A stretch of DNA of 40,017 nt, from NCBI GenBank assembly GCA_004145215.1, contig SEAL01000013.1, positions 1 through 40,017 of the forward strand, given 5' to 3'. Every line of letters begins with the position of its first letter. Position 1 is the first letter of the stretch. This document shows, in pieces, positions 26,007 to 34,793 of the stretch. This DNA is from Chloroflexota bacterium. GTDB lineage: Bacteria > Patescibacteriota > Saccharimonadia > Saccharimonadales > Saccharimonadaceae. The translations under genes and the position numbers were made by a program. Below the pieces are notes generated by a model. It worked only from the letters and a program-made list of their open reading frames with translations, was not told where the DNA came from and did not search any database.

Positions 26007-26295
26007 ATTTTTTAATAGGCTCGATGCCTGTTGTCGTCTCGCTAGGTGATCGGCCGTCGTCACGCTCTACGACCAACGTACATTCCGTTACCAGCGCCGC
26101 TACCGCACCAACAGCCGCTAGGGCAGGGGCAATAACCGCACCGACCAGGCCAATTGTCAATGGAAATTCGACGAGCGCCTTGTCTTCGCGATTTTTGACG
26201 ATAATTCGTCGGACGTTACCCTCACGGATTAATCCTTTAACTTTGCCAACCAGCTGTTCGCCGTTAATTTTAAATTCTTCTGTATAGACTGCCAT
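25999..26295 (-). CDS. DUF4342 domain protein
   Basis: 98 aa. 'TEEFKINGEQLVGKVKGLIREGNVRRIIVKN' followed by a Gly/Ala hydrophobic helix 'IGLVGAVIAPALAAVGAVAALV' is the DUF4342 signature as I know it. Function unknown; one probable membrane segment. Two ATGs are in frame (26298, 26295); the second has better spacing from GGAGG. Confidence 0.85.
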   Translation of the reverse strand: MAVYTEEFKINGEQLVGKVKGLIREGNVRRIIVKNREDKALVEFPLTIGLVGAVIAPALAAVGAVAALVTECTLVVERDDGRSPSETTTGIEPIKKSM

Positions 26296-26345
26296 CATGA
26301 AGCCTCCGTTATTTTCTCTAACTCGCTCGTTAGTTTAAGTACTTA

Positions 26346-26526
26346 TTATTCTGCTGGATTAGTAATCGTAACCGCAGGATTGGACTGCGAACCCCGATGA
26401 ACAATGACTTTTTCCTTTTGATTCAATCTCAACTTTATCGTGAACGGCATCAGACACCGATCCGCGTCCAACACTGCTAGCCCATTTCCACACGACGTAG
26501 CCGTTTGCGTGAAATGTGTTTGTCAT
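26346..26526 (-). pseudogene. Frameshifted DUF2945-like (hypervirulence-associated TUDOR) small gene
   Basis: A short minus-strand frame starts at 26526 (extended -10 TGG-TACTAT, 7 nt upstream) with 'GYVVWKWASSVGRGSVSDAVHDKVEIESKGK', resembling small TUDOR-like DUF2945 proteins (VxWKWGxGxGxGxV). It then hits a run of five A and must skip one base to continue 'VIVHRGSQSNPAVTITNPAE', which matches the family's end (R-G-S-xxNPA). As sequenced, the original frame runs 55 codons to a stop with an unrelated tail. One A too many in the run, a real frameshift, or programmed +1 shifting are the options. Confidence 0.5.
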
Positions 26527-26568
26527 ACGAATAATAGTACCAACGACGGTGATTACATGCTGTGAAAA

Positions 26569-27495
26569 ATGACACAGCTATTTACAAAGCCAAAGCGTTT
26601 TCGTATAACTATACATAATGAAGCAATTACTTGGGATGCACCGCGACTAGCTATGGTAAAACGGACTGGCAATTTGCTGCATGGTCCAGAATTACACCTC
26701 CTGACGCCCCAGTACGATCACACGCGTGAAGACCTGCCGCCTATAGAAAATGTTCCAGTGTTGCGCCACCTGGGTGCACTAGGCATTGATCAATTTCGCC
26801 TAAAACATGGGTTTGCAACACCACTCGACGATAGAGGCTTTGTTGATTCAGATCAATTACTAGAAAAGATATTTGATATTGTCGGTCCGGATTACGTTTG
26901 GCCCGATGGTAATGATATTCATCACCTGCAGTGGGAAGGCGCGGATTATGCGCCTAGTAAATTTGGCGGCAGTACAATTCCGCACGAATTCCGAGAACTC
27001 GCGTTTCACAAGATATATATACCTAGGCAAATGCACAACCTCATACATGCGATGACACCACCGCCCGAAGTGCCGACATACATGGCGATGCGCCAGCGAG
27101 TAAAAGCATACCGTCGTGCGCAGCATTTGTTTAATACGGCAGCAAAGTCAATTCACATGGATTATGCAGAGCAAGTATGCATTCCTCTGCACGGGACGCA
27201 AATGGTACGCATTCCGAAAACACCAGAGTCAAAACAGTGGCGGATAAAAGCCAGCGAAGGCAGAAACATCGAATTAGACGTTTTATTGGATACCTATCTT
27301 CGGTTTACGAGTCGCTATCAAGCTCAATTATCAGCCATATCACTCCATGATCTGGATGGAATATTGGACGAAGCTGCGTTAATGACATTCGGGGAGAGCA
27401 CGTCAGAAGCGCTGGATTACATCAGGTCTGTGCTGCCGATAGAGCGCTCCGAGCATTCTGCACGGCCGCTCGATCAGTTAAAGCGGGCTGTATGA
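26569..27495 (+). CDS. Uncharacterised 308-aa protein with HNH-like pattern
   Basis: No named family. The middle has 'DIHHLQW' (116-122) and, about 35 residues later, 'PRQMHNLIHAM' (152-162): two adjacent histidines, then His-Asn and His, the spacing and residues of a beta-beta-alpha-metal (HNH) motif. A 'TPPPEVPTYMAMRQRVKAYRRAQ' segment follows. No zinc cysteine pairs. Start at 26569 with no SD. The promoter faces that of the TUDOR-like gene within 42 nt. It could be a nuclease or a degenerate metal-binding protein. Confidence 0.7.
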   Translation: MTQLFTKPKRFRITIHNEAITWDAPRLAMVKRTGNLLHGPELHLLTPQYDHTREDLPPIENVPVLRHLGALGIDQFRLKHGFATPLDDRGFVDSDQLLEKIFDIVGPDYVWPDGNDIHHLQWEGADYAPSKFGGSTIPHEFRELAFHKIYIPRQMHNLIHAMTPPPEVPTYMAMRQRVKAYRRAQHLFNTAAKSIHMDYAEQVCIPLHGTQMVRIPKTPESKQWRIKASEGRNIELDVLLDTYLRFTSRYQAQLSAISLHDLDGILDEAALMTFGESTSEALDYIRSVLPIERSEHSARPLDQLKRAV

Positions 27496-27525
27496 AATAC
27501 GCACCGACAAATCGGTGCGTATTTT
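27495..27525 (+). terminator. Intrinsic terminator
   Basis: AAATACGCACCGA / TCGGTGCGTATTT with a CAAA loop, then T-rich. It overlaps the stop codon of the 26569 gene and also sits at the 3' end of the minus-strand Lys-rich ORF. Confidence 0.9.
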
Positions 27526-27527
27526 AT

Positions 27528-27611
27528 TTAGTATTCTTTTACTTTTTTAACTTTTGGTTCAGTTGATTTAGGCTTTTTAGCCTTTATTTGCTGTGATTTG
27601 CCTTTTGCCAT
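27528..27611 (-). CDS. 27-aa lysine-rich protein
   Basis: Below the track cutoff. Reads MAKGKSQQIKAKKPKSTEPKVKKVKEY; 9 of 27 residues are Lys. AGAAAGG lies about 10 nt before the ATG. Its composition recalls the small basic MAKG-type proteins found across bacteria. The 27612-27724 gap beyond it holds only promoters. Confidence 0.5.
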   Translation of the reverse strand: MAKGKSQQIKAKKPKSTEPKVKKVKEY

Positions 27612-27712
27612 GATCTGTAGCCTTTCTAATAAAGTTGTTTTGCTCACGCTGTAAATACTAGTATTTCATGATGACAAAATGATCTCTCCTGTTATCTAGT
27701 ATAGCAAATTGT

Positions 27713-27718
27713 TATACT
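27713..27718 (+). promoter_or_regulatory. Leaderless -10 of the PspC gene
   Basis: TGT-TATACT with 6 nt to the ATG at 27725. Confidence 0.58.
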
Positions 27719-27724
27719 AGATGC

Positions 27725-27952
27725 ATGAAGAGATTATACCGATCCCAAACTGATAAAAAAATTGGCGGCGTTTGCGCCGGTTTAGCAGAATACATCAATA
27801 TCGACCCAACAATTATCCGCGTTATATTCGTTATTTTGCTACTACCTGGCGGATTTCCCGGACTGATTCCGTACGTCCTGCTATGGATAATTGTGCCATT
27901 AAAGCCCGCTTTGGATAAATCTGCTGCAATTGACGCTGACGAAGTAAAATAA
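27725..27952 (+). CDS. PspC-domain membrane protein
   Basis: 75 aa. 'KRLYRSQTDKKIGGVCAGLAEYINIDPTIIRVIFVILLL' is the PspC signature, followed by a helical hairpin ending 'YVLLWIIVPLKP'. Phage-shock-type membrane-stress protein. Leaderless. It is followed at once by a second small membrane protein, probably co-functional. Confidence 0.92.
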   Translation: MKRLYRSQTDKKIGGVCAGLAEYINIDPTIIRVIFVILLLPGGFPGLIPYVLLWIIVPLKPALDKSAAIDADEVK

Positions 27953-27979
27953 ATATAATCGTCATGCTATGATAGCTTT

Positions 27980-28159
27980 ATGGTAACCACAGCAAAAAAC
28001 AAACGAACAAATCAACAACAGACTAACAAGGTACTTTTAACGCTAGCGACACTCGCGTTACTCGTTGTATCGGCATGGGCTCTATCCATGGTATTCGTCC
28101 CTCTGGCGCTGATACCGGTCATAGCGGCAGCGTACGCTATCGTAAAGATTTGGCGCTAA
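27980..28159 (+). CDS. 59-aa two-helix membrane protein
   Basis: One residue below the track cutoff. A polar basic N-terminus (about 1-17) then two hydrophobic helices (about 18-38 and 39-56) ending 'KIWR'. It has its own extended -10 (TGC-TATGAT) 6 nt before the ATG, so it is leaderless. No family recognised. Confidence 0.7.
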   Translation: MVTTAKNKRTNQQQTNKVLLTLATLALLVVSAWALSMVFVPLALIPVIAAAYAIVKIWR

Positions 28160-28162
28160 CAA

Positions 28163-28193
28163 AAAAATACCACCGAATCACGGTGGTATTTTT
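28163..28193 (+). terminator. Bidirectional intrinsic terminator
   Basis: AAAATACCACCG-AATCA-CGGTGGTATTTT. A and T tracts on both sides let it serve both the small membrane gene and the minus-strand FKBP gene. Confidence 0.9.
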
Positions 28194-28208
28194 ACTAGTT
28201 ATGATGGA

Positions 28209-28497
28209 TTAGCTAATCGCCGTCAGCTCGATATCAAAGACCAAGTCTGAATTGGCTGGAATATTCGATGCGGGCGAGCTAGCACCGTAAGCCTGCGCGG
28301 CTGGGATAATCAAACGACGTGTTCCGCCAACCTTCATACCCGGAACACCATCCGTCCAACCCTTGATAACTTGGTTCAAACCAAAGGTGATCGGGTTTCC
28401 AAACGTCACCGGTACCTTCAACAGTATCAATAATCTCTAGTTGGCTGACTGCGCCGCGAGGCTCGAAATCCTGTAATTTTGCTCCTTCTAATGCCAT
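28209..28497 (-). pseudogene. FKBP-type peptidyl-prolyl isomerase with internal deletion and frameshift
   Basis: SD AAAGGAG and an ATG at 28497 begin 'MALEGAKLQDFEPRG..DTVEGTGD', then the frame goes astray. The other frame resumes at 'FGNPITFGLNQVIKGWTDGVPGMKVGGTRRLIIP..', a clear FKBP C-terminal half ending at 28209. About 30 codons including 'HYTG..G..FDSS' of the active site are gone. Both track ORFs here (28209-28430 and 28279-28497) are pieces of this one broken gene. Confidence 0.85.
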
Positions 28498-28616
28498 AAA
28501 TAGCCTCCTTTTGTTCGCATTACTATACCTATTATACGATACTGTGAGAATTATTACGGCGCCAACAACACCGGCTAGCTACTATAAATATAGTTATTAA
28601 TAAACGTGAGGTAATG

Positions 28617-28778
28617 ATGAACGAAGATACAGTCGTATACGAATTTGGTGGCGAAATTTATGAAAACGCGGGGCAATTTTTGGACGCGTTAGGTCACGAA
28701 TATAAAGTCGGCGACAAAGAAGAAGTCGTCACAAAGCTAGAAGATTACGGATTTGATTTAGCTGACATTGGTGTTTAA
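28617..28778 (+). CDS. 53-aa acidic protein
   Basis: Below the track cutoff. SD GAGGT before two consecutive ATGs (28614, 28617). Reads '..VVYEFGGEIYENAGQFLDALGHEYKVGDKEEVVTKLEDYGFDL..'. No family recognised. Two nt before the next gene, so co-translated. Confidence 0.6.
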   Translation: MNEDTVVYEFGGEIYENAGQFLDALGHEYKVGDKEEVVTKLEDYGFDLADIGV

Positions 28779-28780
28779 CT

Positions 28781-29128
28781 ATGAGCCTAGATTTATCACA
28801 ACTACAAGCAGATGCGACTAATTTGCGATCAAAAGCTCAAGATAGTCAAAAGCGTGCCGACAGTCGACTAGCCGAGGCAAAGCAATACCAAGATAGTGGC
28901 GACCAAGCCAAAGCGACTAGTGCTCAGCAAATTGCGGATAAAGAATTAGCGGATCTGGCGCGGTACCAGCGCGAAGCGGAATCTATGGAAACCGATGCTC
29001 AAAACGTACAATCCCAGATTGAATCACTCAACCAGCAGGCTGATGACTTAGAAAATCAGGCGAAAGCAAAGCGCAACGAGGCGGCGAAACTGTCAGGTTC
29101 CGGAAGTGCGGGTTTTAGTCTATTTTAG
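28781..29128 (+). CDS. 115-aa coiled-coil protein
   Basis: Nearly all helix, Ala/Gln/Asp/Glu-rich with heptad-like repeats ('LRSKAQDSQKRADSRLAEAKQY', 'QSQIESLNQQADDLENQAKAKR'), ending in a Gly/Ser tail. Function unknown. It overlaps the convergent 29115 gene by 14 nt. Confidence 0.75.
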   Translation: MSLDLSQLQADATNLRSKAQDSQKRADSRLAEAKQYQDSGDQAKATSAQQIADKELADLARYQREAESMETDAQNVQSQIESLNQQADDLENQAKAKRNEAAKLSGSGSAGFSLF

Positions 29129-29504
29129 ACTTACGTGCGCGAAAGATATCGATCACATCAGCCGTCTTGATATCATCAGGGTCGGTTGGGACAATCTCAC
29201 ACGTCGACACAGACTCTCGAGATTCACCAGGCCGCTGAGAGAACAGGTCTACGTCAGGTAACACAACACCAGATTGGATCGCATCAATAACGGACGCAAA
29301 GTCTGATCGCAAATTATCAGCAGATGTACTAGGATCTCTGCTGACAACTTCAATCATGTCACTAATTGCGTCGTTAATTGTGGACGCATAACGCTCTCCG
29401 AGGGCGGTGATTTGATCTCGAGATTCATATACGATTCCAAGTATGTCGACATTATTTAGTCGATTTTGCTTTGCCGTATTTCCAATATGACTGATTTCAT
29501 TCAT
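29115..29504 (-). CDS. Uncharacterised 129-aa protein
   Basis: Soluble, acidic, helical N-terminal two-thirds. TATAAT (minus 29517-29512) lies 7 nt before the ATG, a leaderless start. No family recognised. The 3' end overlaps the coiled-coil gene. Confidence 0.7.
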   Translation of the reverse strand: MNEISHIGNTAKQNRLNNVDILGIVYESRDQITALGERYASTINDAISDMIEVVSRDPSTSADNLRSDFASVIDAIQSGVVLPDVDLFSQRPGESRESVSTCEIVPTDPDDIKTADVIDIFRARKSKID

Positions 29505-29606
29505 ATACTATATTATACACCAAAATGCTTATATTTGCAATAGCTGAGGGTATACGTGCTAAAATAGTAGCAGCACTTACGAATATAGATTTATCAGGAG
29601 GCCCAC

Positions 29607-30536
29607 ATGACGTCAAAACATTCCGACCATCCGCTAGTCAGTATCGACCATTTTAGAATGGACTTTGGTAAAAAAACCGTAATCAAGGACTTATCATTCG
29701 ACGTAAAACGCGGTGAAATCTTTGGCTTTCTAGGAAGTAATGGGTCTGGTAAAACAACGACTATACGTGCTCTACTGGGTCTATACGAACCTACGGGCGG
29801 GACATTACACATAGACGGCGAAGTCTTCGATCCAAAAGTAAACGCGAGTAAACTAGGGTACCTTCCCGAAGAGCGTGGACTGTACAAAAAAGAATCTGTT
29901 ATCGACGTCATGATGTACTTTGCGCAGCTAAAGGGCATTAAACGTGCCGATGCAAAAAAGTGGTCTATGGAATATTTGGAGCGTGTCGAACTTGCTGACA
30001 AAGCCAAGCTGAAATTAGACAAATTATCTGGCGGTCAGCAACAAAAAGTCCAATTAGGCGTGACAATCATGAACGATCCAGAGCTGTTGATATTGGACGA
30101 ACCAACGAAAGGATTCGACCCTGTCAACCGCCGACTATTGATGGATATTATCGAAGAGCAAAATGAAAAGGGTGCAAGCATCATGATGGTGACCCATCAA
30201 ATGGAAGAAGTTGAGCGACTATGTCAACGCGCATTACTGCTAAAGGACGGGACAGCAAAAGCATACGGCACAATCGACGAAATTAAAGAGAACTTCGGCG
30301 GGCAGCGAATCATTTTGCGATTTACAGGCAAATTACCAGCAAGACCGAGGCTGTATGACATTACCAAAAAGGAAACGTCCTATGCTGAATTGAACCCACT
30401 CGTCGATCCGCAGCGAATATTACGCGAACTTGCAGCAGTTGAAGGCTTGTCAATATCGACATTTGACGTCCAACGGCCATCACTCGATGAAATTTTTGTA
30501 ACAATCTACGGAGAACAGGAGCAGGAAAATGCATAA
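29607..30536 (+). CDS. ABC transporter ATP-binding protein (NatA/DrrA type)
   Basis: Cytoplasmic ATPase of an exporter. Walker A 'GSNGSGKTT' (43-51), signature 'LSGGQQQK', Walker B 'LLILDEPTKGFDPVN', H-loop 'MMVTHQ'. The C-terminal extension after about 220 is typical of this subfamily. SD AGGAGG. Overlaps its permease by 8 nt. Confidence 0.94.
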   Translation: MTSKHSDHPLVSIDHFRMDFGKKTVIKDLSFDVKRGEIFGFLGSNGSGKTTTIRALLGLYEPTGGTLHIDGEVFDPKVNASKLGYLPEERGLYKKESVIDVMMYFAQLKGIKRADAKKWSMEYLERVELADKAKLKLDKLSGGQQQKVQLGVTIMNDPELLILDEPTKGFDPVNRRLLMDIIEEQNEKGASIMMVTHQMEEVERLCQRALLLKDGTAKAYGTIDEIKENFGGQRIILRFTGKLPARPRLYDITKKETSYAELNPLVDPQRILRELAAVEGLSISTFDVQRPSLDEIFVTIYGEQEQENA

Positions 30537-31764
30537 TTTCGGAACGGTATTACAGTTTGAATTACGCCGTACACTAAAAAAACCAACATTCTGGTTTAGT
30601 ATTCTTTCAATTCCATTACTATTCGGTGTTATTGCCGCAGTGATCTATTTTTCTAATAAATCTAGTAGCGATAGAGAAGACCAGTTAGCGAAAGAGCCGT
30701 TCAGCTTAGTCATACAGGATGATTCTGGCATTATCGCGCCGGAAGCAATCGGTGCGCTTAAGGCGACGACAGCAACAAACAAAGAGGCTGCTATTGAACA
30801 GGTACGATCAGGTAAAACTGATGCATTCTTTTACTATCCAAAGGATATTTCAAAGGAAGAGGTCAGAGTGTATAGCAAGAACGAAGGGATTGTTGATAAT
30901 AGCAAATATACAACAGTCGCCAAGCAGCTCGCGCAGCAGTCCGCACTTGCAAATGTCAAAGACCCAAATATTACAACCGCAATCCAAGATAATTTGAGGA
31001 TTTCGCAGACGAATTACAATGAAGGTCAGACAGTAAACCCAATAGGACAATTAATCGCACCAGCATTCTTTTTGATCATATTCTACGCGATCATCGTACT
31101 GCTTGGTAACCAAATGTTAACCAGCACCACCGAAGAAAAAGAAAACCGCGTTACAGAAATGTTACTTACTAGCATTACATCTCGCGCATTAATTGTTGGT
31201 AAAATTGTTTCATTAATCATTCTCGGGTTCATTCAAATTGCAGTTATTATCGTTCCGCTAGTTATAGCCTATGTGTTTGCAAGAGATGCACTGGGCATCC
31301 CGGATCTTTCGGCGTTTCTGAACAACATTCAAATCGAAATGTGGCCAACGCTACTCGGCGCAGGGCTGCTCGTTTCAGGGTTCCTACTCTTTACAGGCCT
31401 GCTCGTTGGCATTGGGGCAGCAACTCCAACCGCCAAAGAGGCAAATAGCTTCTTTGGATTCGTAATCTTGCTGATGATGGTACCATTCTATTTCTTCTCG
31501 CTATTAATGACGCCCTCGTCGTCAATAGTCGTAACCGGACTATCTTACTTCCCGTTAACCGCTCCGTTTACGCTGTTGATACGCAACGCATTTGGCACGC
31601 TAGCCGTCCATGAAGCTATCATCGGGTTGATAATAGTTTCAATCGCAGGTGTTATTGCAATTAGCGCAGCAGTTCGTATTTTCCGCTACGGTACGCTGGA
31701 ATACAGTAATCGTATTTCATTGAAATCTGTCTTTGGCAAAAAAGCTAAAAAACATTCTGCCTAG
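30529..31764 (+). CDS. ABC-2 type permease (NatB-like)
   Basis: 411 aa; one N-terminal membrane helix (about 23-43), a large extracytoplasmic domain (about 45-170), then five or six helices. 'TTEEKENRVTEMLLTSITSRALIVGKI' is the conserved coupling-loop stretch of ABC-2/NatB proteins. Works with the preceding ATPase; Na+ or drug/peptide export is possible but not deducible. Confidence 0.9.
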   Translation: MHNFGTVLQFELRRTLKKPTFWFSILSIPLLFGVIAAVIYFSNKSSSDREDQLAKEPFSLVIQDDSGIIAPEAIGALKATTATNKEAAIEQVRSGKTDAFFYYPKDISKEEVRVYSKNEGIVDNSKYTTVAKQLAQQSALANVKDPNITTAIQDNLRISQTNYNEGQTVNPIGQLIAPAFFLIIFYAIIVLLGNQMLTSTTEEKENRVTEMLLTSITSRALIVGKIVSLIILGFIQIAVIIVPLVIAYVFARDALGIPDLSAFLNNIQIEMWPTLLGAGLLVSGFLLFTGLLVGIGAATPTAKEANSFFGFVILLMMVPFYFFSLLMTPSSSIVVTGLSYFPLTAPFTLLIRNAFGTLAVHEAIIGLIIVSIAGVIAISAAVRIFRYGTLEYSNRISLKSVFGKKAKKHSA

Positions 31765-31804
31765 ATTATAGCCAAACCGCCTATGCTTTTAGTATGATAG
31801 ACAC

Positions 31805-33469
31805 ATGCATACTATTATCTCATCGCTCAGGACTATTTTTGAAGGCGAAATAAACACGACAGAACAAACGCGCAAAAAATACAGTCATGATGCTAGCATC
31901 TATGAAATGGTTCCAGAAGCGGTGCTATTTCCGAAAGACGCAATGGATATCAAAAAACTCGTTCACTTTGTCTCGCAGAGCAAAGCAGAATACCCAGCAC
32001 TCTCTATCACGCCACGTAGTGCGGGCACCGATATGTCTGGCGCATCCATTGGTAATTCACTGCTCGTTGATATGACTCGGCATTTCAGCACGCTTCATTC
32101 AGTATCTCGCACCGAGATACATACACAGCCCGGTGTCTTTATGCACGACATCGATCCTGTCACAAATGAAAAGGGCGTAATGTTAGGCTGCGTACCCGCC
32201 AGCCGCGCAATCAACACGATTGGTGGAATGGTAGGCAATAATAGTGGCGGCGAACAATCGTTACGTTACGGAAACACTGAAAACTTTGTCAAAGAACTGA
32301 AAGTTGTGTTTGCCGACGGCAAAGAATACACAGTCAAGCCGCTGAACAAGCGAGAATTAGAAATCAAAATGGCGCAAGGTGATTTTGAAGGCGAACTATA
32401 CCGCAAAATATATGACCTGATCGAAGCCAACTATGATGAAATCAAAAATGCTCGGCCGAAAGTTAACAAAAACTCGATGGGTTACAACCTATGGAGCGTC
32501 TGGGATCGTCACACAGGTATATTCGATATGACCCGTCTGATAACGGGTAGCCAAGGAACGCTCGGCGTCATTACTGATATCAAAATGCATGTCGTACCAA
32601 AAGCACCACATTCAGGGCTGCTCGTACTATACCTACCTGACATCAAACAACTCGGCAGTATCATCAAGACTGTCATGGACCATCAACCGGCAACGTTCGA
32701 AGGATTTGATGATATTACATTCAACCTCGGGATCAAGCACTTTAACCTATTCCAAAAACAGCTGGGAATGAAAGAATGGCTAAAAACACAGGCGCATTTG
32801 TTAGGTTCGGTCGCAAAGTTCAAAGGGCACATCCCGAACATGGTATTAATGGTCGAGTTCGAAGGTGACACGCAGCAAGAAGTGCTGGCCAAAATCAACG
32901 AACTGAAATCACAGATGAGCGGGTTCAAGTTAAAGATGGAAATCGAAGGTAGCGAAGAGGAGAGTAAGCCATTCTGGACGATTCGTCGCGCCAGCCTGAT
33001 GCTACTACGCCAAAAAGTGCACGACAAATATGCCAGCCCATTCATGGATGATCTGACTGTGCAGCCAAAATATCTACCGGAGTTTTTGCCACAGCTGCGT
33101 AAAATTATTCGTAAATACAAATTACCAGCGACAATAGCAGGACACTATGGCGATGGAAACTTCCACATCATCCCATTGATGGGAATCAGCAGTCCGGCTG
33201 AACAGGCAAAGCTAGAGCCAACTATGCGCGAAATTATTCCACTGGTGCTGAAGTACAACGGCACACTCGCCGGCGAGCACAACGACGGCATGGTGCGTGG
33301 GCCATGGCTACCTGCCGTGTTCGGTGATCATGTATATCAATTGTTCCGACAAACTAAAGACATCTTTGATCCTCAGCATATTTTTAATCCGCACGTCAAA
33401 ACTGGCGCTGCATGGGATTACAGCATGGATCATATTCGCACAAACAACGGTCAAGAGTTGATTAAATAG
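31805..33469 (+). CDS. FAD-linked oxidase, GlcD / D-lactate dehydrogenase-like
   Basis: 554 aa. The PCMH FAD domain shows 'TPRSAGTDMSGASIG' and 'GGMVGNNSGGEQSLRYGNT'; the C-terminal domain has 'AGHYGDGNFHIIPLM' and 'GEHNDGMVRGPWL', the metal/substrate residues of the family. The iron-sulfur module found in long relatives is absent. Oxidises a 2-hydroxy acid such as D-lactate or glycolate. Leaderless: TATGAT (31793-31798) 6 nt before the ATG. Confidence 0.9.
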   Translation: MHTIISSLRTIFEGEINTTEQTRKKYSHDASIYEMVPEAVLFPKDAMDIKKLVHFVSQSKAEYPALSITPRSAGTDMSGASIGNSLLVDMTRHFSTLHSVSRTEIHTQPGVFMHDIDPVTNEKGVMLGCVPASRAINTIGGMVGNNSGGEQSLRYGNTENFVKELKVVFADGKEYTVKPLNKRELEIKMAQGDFEGELYRKIYDLIEANYDEIKNARPKVNKNSMGYNLWSVWDRHTGIFDMTRLITGSQGTLGVITDIKMHVVPKAPHSGLLVLYLPDIKQLGSIIKTVMDHQPATFEGFDDITFNLGIKHFNLFQKQLGMKEWLKTQAHLLGSVAKFKGHIPNMVLMVEFEGDTQQEVLAKINELKSQMSGFKLKMEIEGSEEESKPFWTIRRASLMLLRQKVHDKYASPFMDDLTVQPKYLPEFLPQLRKIIRKYKLPATIAGHYGDGNFHIIPLMGISSPAEQAKLEPTMREIIPLVLKYNGTLAGEHNDGMVRGPWLPAVFGDHVYQLFRQTKDIFDPQHIFNPHVKTGAAWDYSMDHIRTNNGQELIK

Positions 33470-33515
33470 CACCGGATCTGTTCTGGAATTTGCATAAGCA
33501 TGATAGGATGGTTGC

Positions 33516-34748
33516 ATGCCAGCATACGCTGAATCTGACTCGAACGACATGTCGCACATCAAAAAACTGATAGTGCTGATCGTTGGCGCTCCAATAGCGC
33601 TCGCTGTTGGCATTGGCGTTGCGACGGCAATGTCGTCGCAAATTCTATCAGCCCGCGCCACAGAACTATCTGTCAACGTCGTCGCGAAACAAAATCAGCG
33701 AGTAGACCAATTGGTTAAGTTCTACACTAGCCACAAAACACTGTATCAGTCCATACAAAAACCCGATTTCAATGGCTCGTCACAAGTATTCAAACAGGCT
33801 GTTTCCAGTAGTTATGGCGACTATGCCAGCGCAGCAAAGTCAGTATGTGAGGGTAGCGTCACGATATCAAAAGATGCCCTGCGTCCTATGTCAAAACTAC
33901 AAATTACCGATCGCACTAGCTATGACTTGTACAGTTCACTGTCGAGTAGTACACTGCCGATCCAAACAGCGTACGGATGTGCAGACAGTAATGCTCGGCT
34001 CATTTATGATAAATGGAATTTTCAATTTGTCGTCGCTGCTTTTAGCCTGATACAAATGACACAAGCACAGAACGTCACTGCCCAGGCGGCAGCTCTGAAG
34101 GAAATAAAAGCCACTATTACAGCCAATAGCGTATCAGCCGGTGACTACGAAAAAATTGACCGTACCTACGGTGAATCGATTTCATCATTTATGAAAGATA
34201 TGCCATTGACTATGGAATTTACCGCAGAATCAATGAGTGGTAATGCGAATGCTGTCAACGATCCAAAATACGCAAAATTACTACAAAAGTATGAATCAGG
34301 TGACAGCGTCGACACGGACGAAATAGCAAAACAATTGACGTCAGCTAATGTAAAAATTCAAAAAGGCCTCGTCGATGATAGCTATGAACGATTCAAATCA
34401 ATTTCTGCACTGAACAACAAACAGCCAATTAAAGAATTCGATAAAAACAGCTGGTTACTGGAAATATTACCAGCGGCATTGTCGCAGTATGCGCAGATGA
34501 ATGATCAGAAATTACCCGAGGCGTCGTCCATAGAGCAAGTCACGAAAATACTCAAAGATGCGGGTATTATCCAGAAGGACCTCTCATTTCCAGGTTTTAC
34601 ATTCAATGGAACTCCATCCGAATACAGCATTACAACGAAAATAAAAGACAAGACTATTACACTGAGTGACACATATGGGCACGCTGAGTCTGATAATTCA
34701 GAAGCTGCAGACACGCGAAGCCCTCAACGGCAGGCGCTAATCCTATAG
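33516..34748 (+). CDS. Membrane-anchored extracytoplasmic protein of unknown function
   Basis: 410 aa. One N-terminal transmembrane helix (about 18-38, 'LIVLIVGAPIALAVGIGVAT') then a long Ser/Lys-rich, helical domain. Two cysteines in 'SVCEGS' and 'YGCADS' could form a disulfide. No recognised family. Extended -10 TGA-TAGGAT lies 6 nt before the ATG. A later Met (33549) would also keep the helix. Confidence 0.72.
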   Translation: MPAYAESDSNDMSHIKKLIVLIVGAPIALAVGIGVATAMSSQILSARATELSVNVVAKQNQRVDQLVKFYTSHKTLYQSIQKPDFNGSSQVFKQAVSSSYGDYASAAKSVCEGSVTISKDALRPMSKLQITDRTSYDLYSSLSSSTLPIQTAYGCADSNARLIYDKWNFQFVVAAFSLIQMTQAQNVTAQAAALKEIKATITANSVSAGDYEKIDRTYGESISSFMKDMPLTMEFTAESMSGNANAVNDPKYAKLLQKYESGDSVDTDEIAKQLTSANVKIQKGLVDDSYERFKSISALNNKQPIKEFDKNSWLLEILPAALSQYAQMNDQKLPEASSIEQVTKILKDAGIIQKDLSFPGFTFNGTPSEYSITTKIKDKTITLSDTYGHAESDNSEAADTRSPQRQALIL

Positions 34749-34793
34749 CAGCTACTTGATTTGCATTACTTGACAATGTATAGTATGTGTAAG

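Noticed and set aside
28279-28497. 72-aa ORF as an independent gene
   Set aside because: Its tail is an out-of-frame reading of the FKBP C-terminal half; it is part of the broken FKBP gene.
29594-30022. 142-aa minus-strand ORF
   Set aside because: Shadow of the ABC ATPase gene; Ser-rich low-complexity translation typical of antisense frames.
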